Counted from the stretch's first letter, positions 35,731 to 45,125 are shown. The stretch: 64,000 nt of DNA from JAENVU01 sp038250905 (GCA_038250905.1 JBBSBV010000024.1:1-64000); one strand, 5' to 3'. The notes: generated by a model from the letters alone, not told the origin. Translations and numbers: made by a program.

Positions 35731-37503
35731 CTATGACGGGGGTCGGGACTCGAAAACGGCCACTGCGGCCCGGCGGGTGATCACCTGGTTGATCCGGCGT
35801 TGGAGCGACGGCGACCGGTCGCCGGACTGGGCCCGCACGTAGAGCCGAGCGAGCAGGCTCGCGTCGGCGGCCCGACGGGCACGCGACTCGGCGCCCCAGT
35901 ACGCGATCTCCCGCTGATCCGGCTGGGCCCGGAGCCGGTCGACCGATTCGTCGACGGCGATCGACAACACCGAACGCAGCGGGCCGCCGCGGTACACGCG
36001 ATGGGCTCCGAACGACAGGCGATCCACGGGGTTGTCGTCGACCCGCACGCGGACACCGGAGTCCTCGAGGCGCAGGACGAGTCCGCTCACATAGAAGTAC
36101 CCCGGAAAGCTCGCCGGTCGGACGATGACCGTTCCGGGTGCCGGACGGACCCGGGCGAGGACCTCCCGACTGATCGTGTCCATCCGGCGGACGTACGTCG
36201 CGTCGGGGACGCCGGTGGACGTGGCCGCGACGACGCTCGCGGCACCGGTGACGAGCAGGACCGCGCCGACGCACGCGACCAGGACCGTGATCGCCCGCCG
36301 GGCGTGGATCCACGCCCGGGCCGCCATCCACACCGTCGTGGCCAAGGTCAGCGCGCCGAGGAGCCACAGCCATCGCAGCCGGTAGTCGTAGATCGGACCG
36401 GGGGTGCGGGCGAGGGCGATCACCGAGATGACCGCGGCGACGCTCAACCCGATCGCGAGTTGACGGACGGCGCGCGACTGGCGGCGCCAGGTGAGGGTGA
36501 GTGCACCGAGGAAGATCGCGGCCAGGAACGGCCATTGGGGGTGGAGGACGCTCAGCGGTTCGCCGGAGAACTGGCCCGGAGCGTCGGCGCCGAGGACCCA
36601 GTCCGGCGTCACCGTGTACGCCTCGGCGACCACCCGGTATCCGGCGTCCAGACCGCGCGTCGGCGTGTCGCGGGTGAAGAACGCCCGCGCGTTATCGAGG
36701 TTGCCGGCCCCGCTGATCTGATCGATGACCGGCGGTGCCCACATCACGCCGAGCACCACAACGGTCGCGAGCAACGGGCCCAGTATCGGAGCGTTCCGGC
36801 CGCGAGCGGGATCGGCACCGAGCCGGTCGCGCCGCCGCGCGAGCGCCCAGGCGACGAGGCTCCAGAGCGCGATGGCCCCGGCGATCGGGAGGTAGCCGAT
36901 GTGGGTCTGCACTTCGAACGTGGCGACGAATGCGACGAGCGGTAGGTACCACGTGCGGCCGATCGCCAGCCCCCACGCCGCGGCGAACATCAGCGCGAAC
37001 GGGAGGACGGTGAGGTAGGGGTTCCAAGGATTGCGGACGAGTTCGGCCCCGAGGTTCGCGACGACGATCGAGATCGAGAACGCGAACACGGCCATCGCGG
37101 CGCGGCCGCCGACCCGGCGCGCCACCACCACGGCGCCGACACTGGTGGCCCCGTTGATCATCAGTGCGCCTGCGAGCATCGCGGAGGAATCTCGGCCGAG
37201 CAATCGGTACGGAAGCGCCAGCGCGTAATACATGGCGGGGCCGGGGTGGCTCCAGCTGTTGCGTGAGAACGGACCGATGAGCACCGAGTAGTGCCCGATG
37301 TCGCGGACGCGCAGTTCGTTGATCGCGTTGTCCGCCAGTGCATGGAAGCCCGATCCGACACCGAACACCACCGCGAAGAATCCGACGACGAACGGTGCGA
37401 GCACCACGCCGATCATGAACCATTCGGCCGGACCCCATCCGGGGTCGGACTCCGCCGGGGCCGTCATCGGCGCGAGCGCGGCCGCGGATCGGGTCTCGGT
37501 CAC
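35731..37503 (-). CDS. Polytopic membrane protein of the local 'WSHPGP' family
   Basis: 590 residues from the GTG at 37503, chosen because AAGGA lies nine bases upstream; ATG at 37539 is an in-frame alternative without a Shine-Dalgarno sequence. 'DNAINELRVRD…GPFSRNSWSHPGPAMYYAL…LMINGATSVG' near residues 55–115 identifies it as the third copy of the family at 15571 and 26998. About ten helices are followed by a ~130-residue external C-terminal domain with Arg/Asp-rich strands, like the copy at 15571 and unlike the SGNH fusion at 26998. A glycosyltransferase-like role is inferred from topology only. Confidence 0.65.
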   Translation of the reverse strand: MTETRSAAALAPMTAPAESDPGWGPAEWFMIGVVLAPFVVGFFAVVFGVGSGFHALADNAINELRVRDIGHYSVLIGPFSRNSWSHPGPAMYYALALPYRLLGRDSSAMLAGALMINGATSVGAVVVARRVGGRAAMAVFAFSISIVVANLGAELVRNPWNPYLTVLPFALMFAAAWGLAIGRTWYLPLVAFVATFEVQTHIGYLPIAGAIALWSLVAWALARRRDRLGADPARGRNAPILGPLLATVVVLGVMWAPPVIDQISGAGNLDNARAFFTRDTPTRGLDAGYRVVAEAYTVTPDWVLGADAPGQFSGEPLSVLHPQWPFLAAIFLGALTLTWRRQSRAVRQLAIGLSVAAVISVIALARTPGPIYDYRLRWLWLLGALTLATTVWMAARAWIHARRAITVLVACVGAVLLVTGAASVVAATSTGVPDATYVRRMDTISREVLARVRPAPGTVIVRPASFPGYFYVSGLVLRLEDSGVRVRVDDNPVDRLSFGAHRVYRGGPLRSVLSIAVDESVDRLRAQPDQREIAYWGAESRARRAADASLLARLYVRAQSGDRSPSLQRRINQVITRRAAVAVFESRPPS

Positions 37504-37612
37504 GGTCGATGGTCCTTCACGGCGGGGGGATTGTGTCATGGCGCACCGGCCCGCTCGGTCCACCCGTAGCCCGGGCCCCGGGGCGTGCGATGGCCTCGGC
37601 CATACTCTGCGG

Positions 37613-38401
37613 GTGGATCCGAGCGAGCAGCCCGCGCCCGTCGCGGCCGACGTGTGCATCGTGATCCCGTGTTACAACGAGGTCGCGCGGCTCGATCGGT
37701 CCGCCTTCCTGGACCTCGCGGCGCGGTCGTCGGTCCGGCTGCTCTTCGTCGACGACGGGTCCGACGACACCACCGCCGCGGTGCTCGCGGACCTGGCGGC
37801 GGCCGAGGACCACATCTCGGTGCTGACGCTCCCGGAGAACTCCGGAAAGGCTGAGGCGGTCCGCCGGGGAATGGTGGAGGCCATTGCCGGTGGTGCGGAT
37901 CTCGTCGGGTATTACGACGCCGATCTCGCGACGCCACCGGATGAGTTGCTGCGCCTGGTTGCCGTGCTCGCCGCGTCGCCCGAACTCACCTGTGTGATGG
38001 GATCGCGGGTCGCACTGCTCGGCACCGCGATCGAACGACGCGCCGTGCGCCACTACGTGGGCCGCGTGTTCGCGTCGGCCGCGTCGGTCGCGCTCGGTAT
38101 CACCGTGTACGACACCCAGTGCGGGGCCAAGGTGTTCCGGTGCGGGCCCGCGCTGGTGGCGGCCACGGCCCGTCCGTTCGAGTCGGGCTGGGCGTTCGAC
38201 GTCGAGTTGCTCGACCGGCTGCTGACGGGATCCGACACCGTGGCGCCGGTCCCGGTGTCCGGGCTGCTCGAAGTGCCGCTGCACTCCTGGCGTGACGTGC
38301 CCGGCTCCCAGGTGCGACCCGCGGGCGCGGTGCGCGCACTCGTCAGCGTGGGGCGGATCGGTGCCGCGCGGTTCCGTCGGCGCGGCGCGGGACAGGCCTA
38401 G
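37613..38401 (+). CDS. Family 2 glycosyltransferase (polyprenyl-phosphate glycosyltransferase type)
   Basis: 262 residues. The start is the GTG at 37613, so that the protein opens shortly before 'VCIVIPCYNEVARLD'. GT-A fold motifs follow: 'LLFVDDGSDDTT', 'NSGKAEAVRRGM', 'GYYDADLATPPDEL' (the metal-binding D-x-D) and 'VYDTQCGAKVFR' then 'GWAFDVELL', the pattern of dolichyl-phosphate glucose/mannose synthase-like enzymes. It lacks C-terminal membrane helices. Such enzymes load a sugar onto polyprenyl phosphate, the donor that GT-C proteins nearby would use. A TACTCT hexamer lies four bases upstream, closer than the other leaderless sites here. It ends in a CTAG shared with the convergent gene. 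Confidence 0.8.
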   Translation: MDPSEQPAPVAADVCIVIPCYNEVARLDRSAFLDLAARSSVRLLFVDDGSDDTTAAVLADLAAAEDHISVLTLPENSGKAEAVRRGMVEAIAGGADLVGYYDADLATPPDELLRLVAVLAASPELTCVMGSRVALLGTAIERRAVRHYVGRVFASAASVALGITVYDTQCGAKVFRCGPALVAATARPFESGWAFDVELLDRLLTGSDTVAPVPVSGLLEVPLHSWRDVPGSQVRPAGAVRALVSVGRIGAARFRRRGAGQA

Positions 38402-39174
38402 GGCAGATACGGTTTCGGTGGCGCGGCCAGCGAGTTCGCAACGGCTCGTCCGAAGCGGAACTCCCCGGAGCTGTAGACCGGACATACCCCCGATGGTGCA
38501 GACGCGATCCCGGTCGGGCACAAGTGGAGACCGGCGTCTGGCAGTCCTGCCACAGCCCGGATAGCTATGCGTCCGGCCGTGCAACCCATCGCCGCAGTTT
38601 CGGTCAGCAGGCAGGGTTTCGTTTCCGTGTACTTGCCCGCGTTGGAGAGCGAGGTATGCACCGAACCGGCGATGCTCACTCCGTGATATTGGAACGCTAG
38701 CGTCTTGACCATCGCGGTGATCCTCGTCGTGATCGTGGTCCGCAACGGGTCGGTGAAGGGAGGCGGCGTGAAATACACGACCCTGGCTCCGGAAGCAGTC
38801 ACCTGGGAGAAGAACGAGTTGAGCGCGACGAGGTAGTCGGCGTAATAGGCATCCGAACCGGGAACCTCTGTCGAACACGGACGGGTCCCGATGTTCGCAG
38901 CGGTCTCGAGGCCCACGATCGACGGGTGGTAGGTAGCGAGGTCGCCGGCGATCCACGGGAGCCAATCGCACAATGCTGTCCCCCCGAAGGAATGCACGTA
39001 TCCATGCCACCCCTTCTTCAACTGCAAGCGCGTCACGATTTGCGCGCGTGACTCATAGGTCAACGAGTCCCCGTACATGAGCGCAGTTTTTGGCGTGACC
39101 GTCGCCTCAGCGAGCGTCGGGAGCAATACCGAGACCCCGAGCAACACGGCGATGACCGCGAAGATCTTGCGCAT
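38398..39174 (-). CDS. Secreted SGNH-hydrolase-like protein
   Basis: 258 residues with a signal peptide (basic 'MRK', hydrophobic run to about 20, then 'LAEA|TVTP', a probable cleavage after about residue 24). Block I reads 'ALMYGDSLTYES' with the nucleophilic Ser, 'ETAANIGT' is near the middle, and 'GLHLCPTG' carries the His. The Asp sits four rather than three positions before that His. Six or more cysteines suggest disulfides. It is a close relative of the C-terminal domain of the protein at 26998–29487. It would act outside the cell, for example as a glycan esterase. Its base composition is somewhat lower in GC than the neighbours. TACCAT at 39211–39216 on this strand may be its -10. Confidence 0.7.
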   Translation of the reverse strand: MRKIFAVIAVLLGVSVLLPTLAEATVTPKTALMYGDSLTYESRAQIVTRLQLKKGWHGYVHSFGGTALCDWLPWIAGDLATYHPSIVGLETAANIGTRPCSTEVPGSDAYYADYLVALNSFFSQVTASGARVVYFTPPPFTDPLRTTITTRITAMVKTLAFQYHGVSIAGSVHTSLSNAGKYTETKPCLLTETAAMGCTAGRIAIRAVAGLPDAGLHLCPTGIASAPSGVCPVYSSGEFRFGRAVANSLAAPPKPYLP

Positions 39175-39231
39175 GTGAATCCACCCCATTCGTCCCAACT
39201 GCCTGGGCGCATGGTAGCGGTCGAGCCACCC

Positions 39232-39249
39232 ACCGGGCCGAAGCCCGGC
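39232..39249 (-). terminator. Hairpin with UUCG loop after the DUF1015 gene
   Basis: On the minus strand CCGGGC-TTCG-GCCCGG (39248 to 39233) forms a six-pair GC stem, plus one G·U pair, with a stable tetraloop, 14 bases after the DUF1015 stop. No U-tract follows, so termination efficiency is uncertain. Confidence 0.5.
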
Positions 39250-39262
39250 GCCGGCGCGCAAT

Positions 39263-40486
39263 CTAGTCCTCGTCGAGGCTGCGGAAGACGAGCCCGGTCC
39301 GGGGCTTCGGCGCGAAGAACGTCGTCTTCTGCGGCATCCGCACCCGCGCTTTGGCCGCGGCGCGGATCTGCTCGACCGTGACCGGCGCGAGCAGGATCGC
39401 GGCGTCGGCCTCCCCGGCGGCGACCATCGCGGCGATCGCGGTCGCGTCGTGGCGGTAGGTGATCTCGGCGTCACCGAGCGCATCCTCGGCCACCGCGTCG
39501 AACCAGGCCGACGGCACCTCGGCGAGCACCGGCTCGAGGTCGGCCCGCACGCGGGCGAGGTCATCGGCGTCGGCGACGAGCCGGGCGAGGCCTTCGGAGT
39601 CGACGAGGCCGACCCCACCCTGGTCCCGGATCGTCGCGACGAGTGTCGCGAGCGCCTCGGGCGTGTTGGGCGCAGCGTCGACGATGCGGAACTTCCGGGC
39701 GAGCGCCAGGCGCAGGCCGGTGGACGACGCGACGTTGCGGAGCACCCGGTGGATCGGCTGGACCCAGAGGTGCTCCTCGGCCAACTCGACGACGAGGCAC
39801 ATGACGGCGTCGTCCCCGGCCTCGGTGATCCCGGCCGCCCGCCGTTCCTCGCGGTAGGCGATCGCGGTCTCGAAGCGGTGGTGGCCGTCGGCCAGCACCA
39901 CCGGTTCGTCGGCGACGATCGTGCGCACGAGTTCGATGTCTGCCGGATCGGTGATCGAACCGAGTTCGTGGCGCACACCGTCGTCGTCGACGGTCGAGGC
40001 CAACGGGATCGCGCGGGCTGCGATCGCCGCGAGCCCGGTCACCGGCGTGAGGCCCCAGATGGGATCGAGGTTGACGCGGGTGGCCCGGAGGAGGGCGAGT
40101 CGGTCGCTCTTCGCCTTCGGCATCGTGCGCTCGTGGGGGAGGACGTCGCCCTCGCCCGACGCGCGCGGCATCACGAGCCCACCGAGCACGCCGACGCTCT
40201 GACGCGGCGCGCCGCGATCGTCGGTGAAGGTCATGCGGTACGAGTAGAACGCCGGCTGCTCGTCGCGCGCGAGCACCCCTTCCTGGTCCCAGTCGCGCAG
40301 CATGGCTGCCGCCTGTTCGTACCCGTCTCCGTCGCCCGGAAGGATGAGGCGCACCGAGTTGTGGTGCGAGCGCGCCGCGAGGGCGTCACGCTCCGCCGGA
40401 TCGATCACGTCGTAGGGTGGCGCGGTCACCGCATCGAGGTCGTCGGTGCGGTAACGGATGCCGCGGAACGGGCGGAACTCGGGCAC
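39263..40486 (-). CDS. DUF1015 family protein
   Basis: 407 residues, typical for DUF1015. The GTG at 40486 has GGAGG nine bases upstream. The family signatures are present: 'FRPFRGIRYR', 'VTAPPYDVIDPAERDAL', 'HHNSVRLILP', 'DVLPHERTMPKAKSDRL' and 'VLADGHHRFETAIAYREER'. The biochemical role of DUF1015 is not established; the conserved His-rich 'ADGHHR' segment suggests a ParB/Srx-like nucleotide- or phosphate-binding site. The protein looks cytoplasmic, without signal or membrane segments. It is divergent from the HAD phosphatase gene, sharing a 95-bp intergenic region. Confidence 0.85.
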   Translation of the reverse strand: MPEFRPFRGIRYRTDDLDAVTAPPYDVIDPAERDALAARSHHNSVRLILPGDGDGYEQAAAMLRDWDQEGVLARDEQPAFYSYRMTFTDDRGAPRQSVGVLGGLVMPRASGEGDVLPHERTMPKAKSDRLALLRATRVNLDPIWGLTPVTGLAAIAARAIPLASTVDDDGVRHELGSITDPADIELVRTIVADEPVVLADGHHRFETAIAYREERRAAGITEAGDDAVMCLVVELAEEHLWVQPIHRVLRNVASSTGLRLALARKFRIVDAAPNTPEALATLVATIRDQGGVGLVDSEGLARLVADADDLARVRADLEPVLAEVPSAWFDAVAEDALGDAEITYRHDATAIAAMVAAGEADAAILLAPVTVEQIRAAAKARVRMPQKTTFFAPKPRTGLVFRSLDED

Positions 40487-40581
40487 GGGCGTGGGCCTCC
40501 GGGGGTCGGTCGGGGGATTGTGGCACGCAGTTCCGGGCTGACCGAGTACCGGACCGGATCGGATCGGGAGGAGACCGCCGG

Positions 40582-41403
40582 ATGCCAGACCAGCCCGATG
40601 CGGCCGTGATCGTGTGCGACCTCGACGGCGTGCTGTGGCGCGGCGACGCGCCGATTCCGGGTTCGGCCGATGCGATCGCGAGGTTGCGGACGGCCGGCCG
40701 GCGGGTCGCGTTCCTGACCAACAACAGCAGCCACCGGGTGCAGGACGTGATCGACCGACTCGGGGCCATCGGTGTGCCCGCCGACGTCGCCGACGTGCTC
40801 TCGAGCGCGCAGGCGGCGGCCGCGCTCCTCGCCGCCGACCTGCCACCGGGGGCGCGGGTGCTCACCTGCGCCGGGCCGGGTGTGGTCGAGGCCCTCACCG
40901 GCGCCGGTTACGAGTGTGTCGACGCCGGGACCGACGGTGCGGCGACCGGACCGTTCGATGCGGTGGTGGTCGGTTTCCACCGGAATTTCGACTTCGCGCG
41001 GCTGGACCGGGCCGCGGCCGCCGTCCGCAACGGCGCCCGCTTCGTCGCCACCAACCTCGACGCCACGTATCCGGGGACCCACCGCGTGTTGCCCGGCGCG
41101 GGTGCGCTCGTGGCGGCGGTTGCGACCGCGTCGGGTCGCAGTCCGGAGGTGGCGGGCAAGCCCCACGAGGCAACCGTCACGTTGGTACGGGCGCGGCTCG
41201 GATCGAACGGCGTGATGGTGGGGGACCGGCCCTCGACCGACGGTGCGCTCGCGGCCCGCCTCGGTTGGCCGTTCGCGATGGTGCTCTCGGGCATCGGCGG
41301 GCACGATCCCACCGAGCCCGTGCCCACCGATCCGGCCCCCGGTTGGGTGGCCGACGACCTCGCCGAACTGGTGTCCGAGCTGGCCAGATACCGCCGGGAC
41401 TGA
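40582..41403 (+). CDS. HAD-IIA phosphatase, probable glycerol-3-phosphate phosphatase type
   Basis: 273 residues. GGGAGGAG lies about ten bases before the ATG. 'VIVCDLDGVLWRG' gives the nucleophile Asp and acid/base Asp of motif I, 'VAFLTNNSSH' motif II, 'GKPHEATV' the Lys of motif III and 'VMVGDRPSTDGALAARLG' motif IV. The large cap between motifs II and III makes it class IIA, like NagD. M. tuberculosis Rv1692, which occupies the same place before tlyA, nadK and recN, is a glycerol-3-phosphate phosphatase, so the same role is likely by synteny. It starts the block of conserved genes that runs right from here. Confidence 0.85.
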   Translation: MPDQPDAAVIVCDLDGVLWRGDAPIPGSADAIARLRTAGRRVAFLTNNSSHRVQDVIDRLGAIGVPADVADVLSSAQAAAALLAADLPPGARVLTCAGPGVVEALTGAGYECVDAGTDGAATGPFDAVVVGFHRNFDFARLDRAAAAVRNGARFVATNLDATYPGTHRVLPGAGALVAAVATASGRSPEVAGKPHEATVTLVRARLGSNGVMVGDRPSTDGALAARLGWPFAMVLSGIGGHDPTEPVPTDPAPGWVADDLAELVSELARYRRD

Positions 41404-41447
41404 CGGCGGGGCGCTACCGTGAGGGACCCTTTTTCAGGAGCACAGGC

Positions 41448-41867
41448 ATGCCGCAGACCCCCGACTGGGCCAAGTATCTGAATGCCGGCGTCGAGTTCGT
41501 CGCCATCACCCGCACCCAGGCGCGCGCTCGCGCCAAGGAACTGGTGTCGCAGGGTCAGTTGGCCCAGGAGCAGGTCCAGGGCTTCGTCGACGATCTGGTG
41601 GACGAGAGTCGCCGCCGGACCGACACGATGATGGACCTCATCCGCCAGGAGATCGGCCGCCAGGTCAAGACGCTCGGCATCGCGACCAAGGACGACCTCG
41701 CGCGGCTCGAGGCGCGCATCGTGAGCAAGTCCGCGTCCGCGAAGCCGACCGCGAAGAAGACCACCGCCAAGAAAGCCGCGGTCAAGAAGCCCGCGAAGAA
41801 GACCACCGCCAAGAAGACCGCGGCGAAGACCACCGCGACGACGACCCGCGCGGCGCGGGCGTCCTGA
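41448..41867 (+). CDS. Phasin-like protein with a histone H1-like lysine-rich tail
   Basis: 139 residues. AGGAG lies seven bases before the ATG. Residues 1–90 are helical and resemble PHA-granule/phasin-type coiled-coil proteins ('LVSQGQLAQEQVQGFVDDLVDESRRRTDTMMDLIRQEIGRQVK'-like heptads, read here in two pieces around residue 35). The last 45 residues are built from repeated A-K-K and T-A-K-K units, like H1-type histone tails and the C-terminal tails of some actinobacterial DNA-binding proteins. This suggests a protein that links an assembly or granule to DNA. No polyester synthase gene is in the window. Confidence 0.65.
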   Translation: MPQTPDWAKYLNAGVEFVAITRTQARARAKELVSQGQLAQEQVQGFVDDLVDESRRRTDTMMDLIRQEIGRQVKTLGIATKDDLARLEARIVSKSASAKPTAKKTTAKKAAVKKPAKKTTAKKTAAKTTATTTRAARAS

Positions 41868-41874
41868 CGCGCCG

Positions 41875-42663
41875 TTGCGCCGACGGCTTGACGCTGAGCT
41901 CGTCCGGCGCGGGCTGGTTCCGAGCCGGGCCCGAGCGGTCGAGGTCATCGATGCCGGGCGAGTCACGGTGAGCGGAGCGCCCGCCACGACGCCCGCGCGT
42001 CAGGTCGGCCCGGACGAACCCGTGGTGGTGGCCGGCGCCGCAGCCCGCTTCGTGTCCCGGGGCGGCGAGAAACTCGACGCCGCCCTGGAGTACTGGTCGA
42101 TCGACGTGCGTGGCCTCCGGGTCCTCGACGCCGGCGCGTCCACCGGTGGATTCACCGACTGCCTCCTCCAGCGCGGCGCGGACCGTGTGGTCGCGCTCGA
42201 CGTCGGCCACGGCCAGCTGGCGTGGTCGCTGCGGAACGACCCGCGCGTCGACGTCGTCGAACGCACGAACCTCCGACTCCTCGACGAACTGGCGGGCGGC
42301 CCCGCGGCCATGGCGGTCGCCGACCTCTCGTTCATCTCGCTGGTCACGGTCGCACCCGCGCTCGCCCGCCTGACGGTCACGCCGACCCGCATGGTGCTCC
42401 TGGTGAAGCCGCAGTTCGAGGCCGGGCGAGCCCGGCTCGGGAGTGGGGGCGTGGTCCGGGATCCGGCCGTCCACCGGGCCGTGCTCGATGAAGTGATCGA
42501 CGGACTCGCGGTGGCCGCGGGCCTCGTCGTCCGCGACGTCATCCGCTCGCCGCTCCACGGTGCCGACGGCAACGTCGAGTTCCTCGCCGACGTCGCCAAG
42601 TCGGGCGATCGGGTGAACGCGGCGCGGCTCGACGCAGCCGCGGCGGCGGAGTCGGTCCGGTGA
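41875..42663 (+). CDS. tlyA: TlyA family 16S/23S rRNA 2'-O-methyltransferase
   Basis: 262 residues. The N-terminal S4 domain reads 'RRLDAELVRRGLVPSRARAVEVIDAGRVTVSG', in two halves around residue 16. A FtsJ-type Rossmann methyltransferase follows, with 'SRGGEKLDAAL', 'VLDAGASTGGFTDCLL' as the SAM motif, 'VALDVGHGQL', 'DLSFISL' and 'LLVKPQFE'. The catalytic Lys-Asp-Lys type residues are in place. TlyA 2'-O-methylates cytidines in both rRNAs, and its loss gives capreomycin resistance in mycobacteria. The TTG at 41875 gives the expected N-terminus, although I see no Shine-Dalgarno sequence. It shares GTGA with nadK. Confidence 0.92.
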   Translation: MRRRLDAELVRRGLVPSRARAVEVIDAGRVTVSGAPATTPARQVGPDEPVVVAGAAARFVSRGGEKLDAALEYWSIDVRGLRVLDAGASTGGFTDCLLQRGADRVVALDVGHGQLAWSLRNDPRVDVVERTNLRLLDELAGGPAAMAVADLSFISLVTVAPALARLTVTPTRMVLLVKPQFEAGRARLGSGGVVRDPAVHRAVLDEVIDGLAVAAGLVVRDVIRSPLHGADGNVEFLADVAKSGDRVNAARLDAAAAAESVR

Positions 42664-43502
42664 CCCCGGTGCGCCGACTCGGCGTGGTCGCCCATCCGGA
42701 GCGGCCCGAGGCCCACGAACTCGCGGTCCACACCGTTGCCTGGTGTGCGGAGCACGACATCACGACCACGGTGGTCGAGACCGGACCCACCCACACGATG
42801 CCGGTCGACCCGTTCACCGAACCGCTCGACGCGGTCCTCTCCTTCGGCGGCGACGGCACGATGTTGCGCACGGTCTCGCTCGTCGCCGCCCGGGGACTCC
42901 CGGTGCTCGGCGTGAACTGCGGGCAGATGGGTTACCTCACCGAGATCGAACCCGACGGTCTCGATCTCGCGCTCGGTCGCCTGCATGCCGGCGACTACTC
43001 GGTGAGTGAGCGCACGATGTTGTCGGTCGAGGTGCAGTCGGCCGGACCGGCCGCGGGCCGCTGGATCGCGGTGAACGAAGCGGTGTTGGAGAAACCCGAT
43101 CCCGGTCGGCTGGTCCGGTTCGAGGTGGTGATCAACGGCGCACCGTTCACGAGTTACGCGGCCGACGGTGTGATCGTCGCGACGCCGACCGGTTCCACGG
43201 CCTACTCGTTCTCGGCCGGCGGTCCGATCGTGTCGCCCCGCCTGGCCTGCTTCCTGATGACGCCGGTGTCCCCACACATGCTGTTCGACCGGACGCTCGT
43301 GCTCGACGACGACGAGGAGTTGGACCTCCGGGTCACCGACCGTCCCGCAGTGCTCACCATCGACGGACGTGAACTGGGCGAGGTGGAACCCGGCGCGGTG
43401 GTTGCCTGCACCTGTGCGCCCGACCGGGCGCGGCTGATCACCTTCGCGCCGCGTGACTTCCACCAGATCCTCAAGGCCAAGTTCGGGCTGGCCGACCGCT
43501 GA
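42660..43502 (+). CDS. nadK: NAD kinase
   Basis: 280 residues. The motifs are textbook: 'VLSFGGDGTMLRTV' (about 60, G-G-D-G with the catalytic Asp), 'VNCGQMGYLTE', 'AVNEAVLEK' (N-E), and 'YAADGVIVATPTGSTAYSFSAGGPIVSP' in the substrate site (two pieces near 165). It phosphorylates NAD to NADP. The GTG overlaps the tlyA stop, and its own TGA shares one base with the recN ATG, so tlyA–nadK–recN form one translationally coupled unit as in mycobacteria. Confidence 0.95.
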   Translation: MTPVRRLGVVAHPERPEAHELAVHTVAWCAEHDITTTVVETGPTHTMPVDPFTEPLDAVLSFGGDGTMLRTVSLVAARGLPVLGVNCGQMGYLTEIEPDGLDLALGRLHAGDYSVSERTMLSVEVQSAGPAAGRWIAVNEAVLEKPDPGRLVRFEVVINGAPFTSYAADGVIVATPTGSTAYSFSAGGPIVSPRLACFLMTPVSPHMLFDRTLVLDDDEELDLRVTDRPAVLTIDGRELGEVEPGAVVACTCAPDRARLITFAPRDFHQILKAKFGLADR

Positions 43503-45118
43503 TGCTCCTCGAACTCCGGATCACCGACTTCGGGATCATCGAGGAGGTGCACCTGCTCGTCGGGCCGGGGCTCACCGCCATCACCGGCGAGACCGGCGCG
43601 GGCAAGACGCTCATCACCGGTGCGATCGCGCTGTTGGCGGGCGAACGGGCCGACGCCGCCGTGGTGCGTGACGGCGCCGCCGAAGCCCGCGTCGAGGGCC
43701 GGTTCGAGGATCCCGACGGCAACGAGTTGGTGTTGGCCCGGGTGGTGCCCGCCAGTGGCCGCAGCCGCGCGTACGTCGACGGTCGCCTCGCCACCGCGTC
43801 GGAACTGGCGAGCCTCGCGGTTGCATTGCTCGACCTCCACGCGCAGCACGCGCACCAGGCCCTGCTCGAACCCGCGGCTCAGCGTCGGATCCTCGACGCG
43901 TTCGCGGGTGAGCCGGCCACCGCGGCTCTCGCCGAGTACCGCGGGGCGCGAGCCGCACTCGCCGACGTGATGGACGAGATGGCCGGACTCGGTGGCGACA
44001 CGCGCATGCGGGCGCGGGAGATCTCGCTGCTCGAGTTCCAGGTGGCCGAACTCGCGGCCGCCGGACTCGACGATCCCGACGAGGACCTCGAACTGGACGC
44101 CGAGGAGCAACGTCTCGCCGATGCCACCGGGATCCGGGAGGCTCTCGCGGCGGCCCGACACGCGGTCGACTCCGGCGTCGCCGACGGCATCGCGAACGCT
44201 GTGGCCGCGGTTGCCGGGCACCCGGTCCTGGCCGAGGTCGACGTCCGGCTACGGGCCCTGCAGGTGGACGCGAGCGAGATGACCCACGACCTGCGGGAGC
44301 AGGAGGAGGGGATCGTCGACGATCCGGTCCGGCTCGACGCGGTGCGGGCTCGTCGCCAACTGCTGCGGGAACTCGGCCGGAAGTACGGCGCCGACCTGGC
44401 CGAGGTGATCGCGTTCCGCGACTCGGCCGGGGTGCGGCTCGAGACACTGCGCAGTCACGACGTCCACGTGGAGGAGTTGGAGCAGGCGCGCCTGGCTGCG
44501 ACCACCCGGGTGGATGAGGCCGCGGCGGTGCTGCGGGCGGTCCGGACCCGGGCCGCGGGACCATTCGCGGCGGCAGTCACCGAGCAGCTGCGGGAGTTGG
44601 CGATGCCGGGGGCGGCGATCACCGTGACGGTGGCGGCCGGCCCGGCGGTGGACGACGGTGCGGACGAGGTCGTGATGATGCTGGCCGCCAATCCGGGTGA
44701 GCCGGCGGGGCCGTTGGCACGGGTCGCATCGGGTGGAGAGCGGTCCCGGGCCCTGCTGGCGGTGCGGGTGGCGGCCCAGGTGGCGGGCGCGGTGCCGGGG
44801 GGCCGGGCGCTGGTGTTCGACGAGGTCGACGCCGGGGTCGGCGGCGAGGCGGGGGCGGCGGTGGGCCGTGCCCTGGCCGAACTCTCCGGGACTGCCCAGG
44901 TACTCTGCGTGACCCACTTGGCCCAGGTCGCAGCGTGCGCAACGGCGCAGGTCGTGGTGCGCAAGGGGGAGACCGAAGGGCGCACGGTCGCCCACGCCGA
45001 TGTCGTGGACGGGGAGGATCGGGTGACGGAACTGTCTCGCATGTTGGCCGGGGTCGAGGCCTCCGACCACGCGCGCCGTCACGCCGTGGAACTGCTCACC
45101 CGGTCCGGCGTCCGGTGA
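43502..45118 (+). CDS. recN: DNA repair protein RecN
   Basis: 538 residues. An SMC-like ATPase: 'LLELRITDFGIIEEV' at the N-terminus, Walker A 'GETGAGKT' at about 30–37, and two Ala/Glu-rich coiled-coil arms in the middle. The C-terminal half holds the ABC signature 'ASGGERSRALLAVRVA', Walker B 'ALVFDEVDAGVGGEAGAAVG' and 'VLCVTHLAQVAACA' with the switch His. RecN acts in recombinational repair of double-strand breaks. It follows nadK with a one-base overlap and is followed closely by steA. Confidence 0.95.
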   Translation: MLLELRITDFGIIEEVHLLVGPGLTAITGETGAGKTLITGAIALLAGERADAAVVRDGAAEARVEGRFEDPDGNELVLARVVPASGRSRAYVDGRLATASELASLAVALLDLHAQHAHQALLEPAAQRRILDAFAGEPATAALAEYRGARAALADVMDEMAGLGGDTRMRAREISLLEFQVAELAAAGLDDPDEDLELDAEEQRLADATGIREALAAARHAVDSGVADGIANAVAAVAGHPVLAEVDVRLRALQVDASEMTHDLREQEEGIVDDPVRLDAVRARRQLLRELGRKYGADLAEVIAFRDSAGVRLETLRSHDVHVEELEQARLAATTRVDEAAAVLRAVRTRAAGPFAAAVTEQLRELAMPGAAITVTVAAGPAVDDGADEVVMMLAANPGEPAGPLARVASGGERSRALLAVRVAAQVAGAVPGGRALVFDEVDAGVGGEAGAAVGRALAELSGTAQVLCVTHLAQVAACATAQVVVRKGETEGRTVAHADVVDGEDRVTELSRMLAGVEASDHARRHAVELLTRSGVR

Positions 45119-45125
45119 GCGTGCA

